From JBBSMX01 sp038232935 (GTDB taxonomy: Bacteria; Bacteroidota; Rhodothermia; Rhodothermales; JANQRZ01): DNA of 25,214 nt. Shown piece by piece: positions 21,415-25,214 of this stretch (positions are counted from its first letter, which is position 1; each line of letters starts with the position of its first letter). The position numbers were made by a program, and so were the translations under genes. Location: assembly GCA_038232935.1 (NCBI GenBank), contig JBBSMX010000052.1:1-25214 (forward strand), in the 5' to 3' direction. The notes beneath the pieces are model-generated. The model did no database searches, had not been told where the DNA came from, and was given only the letters and a program-made list of their open reading frames with translations.

Positions 21415-21668
21415 GGCGTGCTCCAGTATTTCGTGATCTTCGTGGTGCGGTACACGGTCACGACGAGGGGCGGGGTTGTCTCCTCTGCTACTATCACCCG
21501 GACGAGAAAGAGGTTTCCCTCGAAGCGCACCCGCGACTGGTACACCTTCTTTCCCGCCTGCCCCTCGACGATCTGCTCCGGGGCTTCGAGCACGGATTCG
21601 AGCACCTCGGTCGGGATGGTTCGTTTCTGTAGCTCCTCCTGCGCGTGCTTAGAAAGGTGGTACGTCAT
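21411..21668 (-). CDS. DUF4258 domain protein (candidate toxin)
   Basis: An 85-residue protein with the DUF4258 pattern (PF14076): YHLSKHAQEELQKRTIPTEVLESVLEAPEQIVEG near the N-terminus, then 'KKVYQSRVRFEGNLFLVRVIVAEETTPPLVVTVYRTTKI'. The S-K-H-A start helix and the C-terminal VVTVY.T.K strand recall the RelE/BrnT-like small RNase fold, so an RNA-targeting toxin is plausible. The start ATG overlaps the stop of the restriction-methylation gene (ATGA, 21665-21668) and its stop overlaps the DUF2283 start. The pair is thus hard-wired to translation of the large upstream gene. Confidence 0.88.
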   Translation of the reverse strand: MTYHLSKHAQEELQKRTIPTEVLESVLEAPEQIVEGQAGKKVYQSRVRFEGNLFLVRVIVAEETTPPLVVTVYRTTKITKYWSTP

Positions 21669-24600
21669 GGGGTCTCACCGGCCTTCGCGCCTGCCTCCGG
21701 CAGCCCCAATTCCGGCAGGGCCTCGACGATGCGGACGGTCTCGACGGAGACGTGGGTGACGCGCCGGATGAGGGCCACGAGTTCGTCGTCGGCGAAGGCG
21801 GGGTTGGGGTCGTGGGTGATGCCAGAGCGGGTGTCGGTCTTGACGCGGAGCTGGTCCACGAGCCAGTCGAGGGCGGAGCGGTTGCCGAGCCGGTAGCGGT
21901 GGGCTTCCTCGGGGATGCCGGTGAGGGTGAGGGCGTCGTTGAGGCGGAGCGTGCCGGCGTCCGCGTCCAGCTTCATCTTCTCGACGCGGTAGCTGAGGGG
22001 GTGCGCCTCGTCGTGGACGATCTGGAGCGGGTATTCGTCGGCGGTTTCGTAGCCGACGTGGAGATCGGCGAGTTCACGGCCCGCTTCGGCGAAGGGCCAG
22101 AAGGTCGGGGCAAAGGGGAGGCGGGGGAGCGAGCGCTTGAGGTCGGCGGCGTAGCGTTCGCGGTACTGTGGGTGGTGGAGGACGGCGTAGGCGTAGTGGA
22201 ACACGTCCCACTTGGTGATGCTGTCGTCGGCGTACTGCGTGCGGAACTGGCCGAGCGCCCAGTCGGTGAGGTTTTCCCTCCGGCTGCCGTCCTCGGCGTA
22301 GACGTAGAAAGGGAAACACTGCGAGCCGCCCTGTGGAAGTATGTCCGCAATTCGGTCGGTCATGAGTGCAAACATGGGCCATGCCGAGCCGACCTTAAGC
22401 CAGAGTATGCGGTTTTCGCTGTCCTGTGTCGGGAAGAACTGAGGCCACTGATACTGACGTTGGATGAGCATTGGGTCGAAATAGAGCCACTTCGGCACGT
22501 AAGGGCGGTACATCACCGGGCGGATGTTCTCCTCGCCGAAGTCGGCGAACACGCCTGATTGCAGGCTCCGCTTAAGGCTCGCGTCCCACTTGATCTTCGT
22601 GTCATCGTGGGTGACTGTGTTCTCAATGTTGACGCCCGTGCCGCCCTTGCGCTGCCACCTCACAACGGAAACGTTATACGTATCCACAAACTGCTCGACC
22701 CGCTCCACCAGACGCGCGCGATCAAAGTCGTAGACCCACACATCACGGCCCGACTTTAGACCGACGCCGTATTCGTCGAAGATCGTCGTCTCGTTCTCAC
22801 CGTCGCTCGCTTTTTCCTCGGCGCTGGCGAAGGGGATAAAATCCTCCCACTCATCGTTGAGATCGCCGGTCAGCCAGACGTGGCGGGCGTTCGGCTCCAG
22901 CGTGCGCCACGCCAGCCCGTCGAGCGGAGACCCCCCGCCGTGCTCGGATCGCCCTTCGGGCTCAGCCTTCGCGCGGCTGTCCCCCTTCGAGGGGGGCAGC
23001 TTTTCGTGCCCTGAGCGGAGCGATGGCGCGGAAAGCGGGGGGTCCGCCTCGGCCGGACTCCTGCCCTCGGCGGCGGCACTCAGCCAGTCGTACTTCTGCT
23101 CCTTCCTCCACTTCGCACCCGCCTCGGCGTAGCGGATCACGGCGCGGCCGTCTTCCGAAGCACGCTTGCCGCCCGTCCGCACGAGAAACGTGATTGCCAC
23201 GCCTACCTGAATGCCGAACACGTTGTGCGTGGTGCCCGAGAGCGTCGGGTCCTTGCGCACGTTCCCGCCGAGGCCGACGACGAAGACTTCGTCGAACTCG
23301 CCGCCGAGGTGCCGCCGCATCCCGTCGAACGCGAGACCGTCCAAAAACGAGTCGTTCGTCACGAACGCGACGATGCCCTCGTCGCCCACACGGTCGCTCG
23401 CCCAGCGGAACGCCTTCACGTAGGGATCGGAGAGCGCGTTCTTGTTCTGTGCGTTCGAGGCGGCGGCGTAGGTCTCGCTCACGCGCCGGTCCATGTGCGG
23501 GTACTTCCGGTTCTGGTTCGCGTCGTTGGCGTTGACCTGGTGCGCGTTGTAGGGCGGATTCCCGAGGATCACCTTGATCGGGCTCTGCCGCTGCCGCTGC
23601 GCCCGCTCCGAGTTCTCGGCGGCGAACATCCCGAGGCTCTTCCCCTCGATCATCTCGAACGTGTCCACGAGCACGATGCCGGGGAACGGCTCGTAGCGCC
23701 CGACCTTCTCGCGGTAGGCGTGCTCGATGTTCAGGCTCGCCACGTAGTAGGGCAGCAGCATCACCTCGTTCGCGTGCAACTCGTCGCGGTACTTCGCCGG
23801 GAGCGCGGGCGCGGGGATCTGCTCGATGGTGCGGACCAGAAAGTTGCCCGTCCCCACGAACGGGTCGAGGACGTGGACGCCCGGATCGGCGAGCTGCTGG
23901 CCGAAGTGTTGGTGCAGGAGCGCGTCCACGCTGCGGACCATGAAGTCCACGAGCGGCTGCGGCGTGTAGACGATGCCGTGCGTGTCGGCCACGCGGTCGG
24001 AGAAGCCCTGGAAGAACTGCTCGTAGACGGTGTTGAGGAAGTCCTGCTTGGCCGCCCAGTCGGTGATGCCGTCGGCCGTCTCCTCGATGGCGCGATAGAA
24101 GCGGTCGAGCCGCCCGAGGAAGTCCTCGCGGCTCATGTGCCGGGCCGTCAGCGCGTCGATCACCTTCTCGATCTCGACGGCAATCGCGTTGCGGCGGGCG
24201 AAGTCGCGGTTGTTGAACACCGTCCGCACGACGCGCTCGGTGAGCAGGTGCTGGATCAGCATCTCCTCGACGGCCTCCGGCGCGATGTTCGGATTCACCG
24301 CCTCGCGCACCGTCTCCACGAAGCCCTCGAACGTGCGGCGGAAGTCGGCGTCCTCTTTCCGCGCCTGCTCGATCTTGGCGAGGAGCCCGGCGGCGAGGTC
24401 GGGAATGGCCTCTTTGAACTCGGCGACGGCCTGCCGGAACTGCTCGATCTCCGGCTCCTGGTACCGGAAGAACACGTCGAGGAGTTCGACGAGGCGGCGC
24501 GGCTCCGAGAGGTCGGCGTCGAGGACGGGGCGCTTATCCTGATAGAGGACGGCGCGGCCGGGGGCCTGGAAGATCGTGTTCTGGAGGCTGTAGCCGCGCT

Positions 24601-24895
24601 CGATCTTCCGCTGGACCTCGCGGTCGAGGTCGTCGGCGGAGTCCTTCGCTTCCCAATAGCCGAGGGTGTAGCGGAAGTCGTCGCGGAGGGCACCGTCGTA
24701 GCGAACGGTTCGGCCGGTGGTGCCCTTCGTGGTGAACTCGGGCACGAGGGTCCACTCGCCCCCGGCCGCCGCTTGCAGCACGTCGTGAAACGCCGTCTTG
24801 ACGGCCTGCTCGTGCGCCGCCCCAACGGCGGCGTAGCGCTTCAGCGCGGCGTAGTAGTCCTTGACGGGTTTCGAGTCGGGGGCGAGGGCAGGCAT
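21665..24895 (-). CDS. Single-chain restriction-modification enzyme, Type ISP-like without helicase
   Basis: A 1076-residue enzyme. N-terminal nuclease domain (about 30-110) with PD-(D/E)xK residues D67 (RYDGAL) and E82-A-K84 (LGYWEAKD). A helical coupler follows (about 120-300), then a gamma-type N6-adenine methyltransferase: GIVYTPQPLV (about 307), motif I VLDPFVGTGNF (D344) and motif IV GNPPYNA (N446-Y449). A C-terminal Type ISP specificity domain ends the protein (about 790-1035; RPVMYRPYVPKWLYFDP, SITKWDVFHYAYAVLHHPQYRERY, HRYRLGNRSALDWLVDQ). No Walker A or other helicase motif is present, unlike LlaGI-type enzymes of about 1,570 residues. Residues of about 618-656 are encoded by a palindromic repeat (separate entry). 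ATG 24895 is preferred over 24952 because a promoter-like TTGCAG-17-GATACT lies between them. It is first in a coupled three-gene operon. Confidence 0.85.
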   Translation of the reverse strand: MPALAPDSKPVKDYYAALKRYAAVGAAHEQAVKTAFHDVLQAAAGGEWTLVPEFTTKGTTGRTVRYDGALRDDFRYTLGYWEAKDSADDLDREVQRKIERGYSLQNTIFQAPGRAVLYQDKRPVLDADLSEPRRLVELLDVFFRYQEPEIEQFRQAVAEFKEAIPDLAAGLLAKIEQARKEDADFRRTFEGFVETVREAVNPNIAPEAVEEMLIQHLLTERVVRTVFNNRDFARRNAIAVEIEKVIDALTARHMSREDFLGRLDRFYRAIEETADGITDWAAKQDFLNTVYEQFFQGFSDRVADTHGIVYTPQPLVDFMVRSVDALLHQHFGQQLADPGVHVLDPFVGTGNFLVRTIEQIPAPALPAKYRDELHANEVMLLPYYVASLNIEHAYREKVGRYEPFPGIVLVDTFEMIEGKSLGMFAAENSERAQRQRQSPIKVILGNPPYNAHQVNANDANQNRKYPHMDRRVSETYAAASNAQNKNALSDPYVKAFRWASDRVGDEGIVAFVTNDSFLDGLAFDGMRRHLGGEFDEVFVVGLGGNVRKDPTLSGTTHNVFGIQVGVAITFLVRTGGKRASEDGRAVIRYAEAGAKWRKEQKYDWLSAAAEGRSPAEADPPLSAPSLRSGHEKLPPSKGDSRAKAEPEGRSEHGGGSPLDGLAWRTLEPNARHVWLTGDLNDEWEDFIPFASAEEKASDGENETTIFDEYGVGLKSGRDVWVYDFDRARLVERVEQFVDTYNVSVVRWQRKGGTGVNIENTVTHDDTKIKWDASLKRSLQSGVFADFGEENIRPVMYRPYVPKWLYFDPMLIQRQYQWPQFFPTQDSENRILWLKVGSAWPMFALMTDRIADILPQGGSQCFPFYVYAEDGSRRENLTDWALGQFRTQYADDSITKWDVFHYAYAVLHHPQYRERYAADLKRSLPRLPFAPTFWPFAEAGRELADLHVGYETADEYPLQIVHDEAHPLSYRVEKMKLDADAGTLRLNDALTLTGIPEEAHRYRLGNRSALDWLVDQLRVKTDTRSGITHDPNPAFADDELVALIRRVTHVSVETVRIVEALPELGLPEAGAKAGETP
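22929..23044. mobile_element. MITE-like palindromic repeat inside the restriction gene
   Basis: Inverted ends GACCCCCCGC (22929-22938) and GCGGGGGGTC (23035-23044) enclose 116 bases with an inner hairpin CCCCCTTCGAGGGGG. The segment is translated on the minus strand as a low-complexity stretch (PPLSAPSLRSG, LPPSKGDSRAKAEPEGR) unlike the flanking enzyme, and the frame continues on both sides. A related AGACCCCCC...CGAGGGGGGCAG pattern occurs at the right edge of the window. Confidence 0.65.
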
Positions 24896-24923
24896 CGGCG
24901 GTCGGGATCGTAACGGGGGAGTC

Positions 24924-24952
24924 AGTATCCGCATCCGCCGCCACATCTGCAA
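24924..24952 (-). promoter_or_regulatory. Candidate sigma-70-like promoter of the restriction operon
   Basis: On the minus strand TTGCAG (24952-24947) and GATACT (24929-24924) are separated by exactly 17 bases. Transcription would start near 24917, about 22 bases before the ATG at 24895. Each hexamer deviates from consensus. Confidence 0.4.
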
Positions 24953-25015
24953 GCCGGGCGCGAAGCGATGGCACGCAGTGGGAAGATCACCCCGGTCGTG
25001 GTGCTGCCCCGAAGG

Positions 25016-25081
25016 CCCCTCACCCTGTCCCTCTCCCCGGAGGGGCGAGGGGATGTGATCTGAAACCGAGTAGCATAGGAC
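25016..25081. repeat. Dispersed repeat flanking the restriction operon, copy 2
   Basis: Identical over 37 bases (25016-25052) to copy 1 at 21126-21162 and in the same orientation. The downstream 28 bases are diverged but alignable with one extra base (TGATCTGAAACCG...GGAC). Confidence 0.85.
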
Positions 25082-25213
25082 TTACGCAGTTGAGGAACTC
25101 CTCCCCCCGGGGAGGTGCCCCCGTAGGGGGCGGAGGGGGTTGGCCGAGCCCCGTAGACCCCCCCAGTCGCTGCGCGCCAGCCCCCCGAGGGGGGCAGGGG
25201 GCCAACTGCGTAA
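25082..25213. mobile_element. MITE-like element with 11-bp terminal inverted repeats
   Basis: TTACGCAGTTG (25082-25092) and CAACTGCGTAA (25203-25213) are perfect inverted ends about 132 bases apart. The interior is a run of G/C hairpins (CCCCCCGGGGAGG, CCCCCGTAGGGGG, CCCCCCGAGGGGGG) without a coding frame. The left end is preceded by GGAC directly after the flanking repeat. The right end coincides with the window edge, so the target duplication cannot be checked. Confidence 0.6.
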
Positions 25214-25214
25214 C

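Larger units (their letters stand above)
24896..25214. other. Non-coding region upstream of the restriction operon
   Basis: No gene is supported in these 319 bases. They hold the operon promoter candidate (24924-24952), the second copy of the flanking repeat (25016-25081) and a MITE-like element (25082-25213) that reaches the window edge. Confidence 0.5.

Noticed and set aside
23225..24913. A 562-codon plus-strand open frame opposite the restriction gene.
   Set aside because: The minus-strand frame has nuclease, methyltransferase and specificity motifs, and the plus-strand product shows only the E/V/D/H-rich pattern of antisense frames.
24896..24952. Start of the restriction enzyme at 24952.
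   Set aside because: The ATG at 24952 falls on the -35-like hexamer of the candidate promoter, and the extra residues (MQMWRRMRILTPPLRSRPP) look unlike the family start; ATG 24895 is simpler.

Overview
This is a GC-rich (roughly 70% G+C by eye), gene-dense bacterial chromosome segment. The best fit is a member of the Rhodothermota (the high-GC branch near the Bacteroidota, such as Rubricoccaceae or Rhodothermaceae). The inference rests on a DUF5686-type outer-membrane protein with an N-terminal carboxypeptidase-regulatory domain, TACTTTG elements resembling the Bacteroidota -7 box TAnnTTTG, and starts that mostly lack a Shine-Dalgarno sequence. The assignment was not tested by any search.

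Layout. 1-2167: two tandem secreted lactonase-type beta-propeller proteins; the first is cut by the window edge and the second is a lipoprotein whose signal peptide is one base out of frame with its ATG. 2308-2865: a DUF427 protein. 2879-5425 (minus): a CPA1-type cation/proton antiporter, a FliA/WhiG-like sigma factor and a small membrane protein. 5806-7827 (minus): a class V aminotransferase-fold PLP enzyme and the ribosomal pair rplU-rpmA. 8078-9171: a fumarylacetoacetate hydrolase-family enzyme and a small membrane protein. 9172-9490: a repeat-filled spacer. 9491-13793: DUF5686 outer-membrane protein, an exported helical protein, an MmcQ/YjbR protein and a Cu/Zn superoxide dismutase lipoprotein. 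13919-16687: mutS. 16783-20270: a ZIP-like membrane protein, a BLUF photoreceptor (minus), a DUF421 membrane protein and a second CPA1 antiporter.

The accessory part is 20250-25214. A gene remnant (C-terminal half of an AlbA/AAA_4-type regulator) lies in a segment flanked by a 22-base direct repeat. Next comes a three-gene minus-strand operon with two 4-base ATGA overlaps: a 1076-residue nuclease-methyltransferase resembling Type ISP restriction enzymes but without a helicase, then a DUF4258 protein, then a DUF2283 protein. The block is bracketed by two copies of a roughly 65-base repeat in direct orientation. Its large gene carries a palindromic repeat read through in frame, and a MITE-like element with 11-base inverted ends lies at the right edge. 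This operon is the strongest candidate for an undescribed system: a single-chain restriction-modification enzyme translationally coupled to a toxin-antitoxin-like pair.

The remaining genes look like a housekeeping and envelope background of a salt- and light-exposed organism (two Na+/H+-type antiporters, a blue-light sensor, an exported SOD). That ecological reading is inference only.
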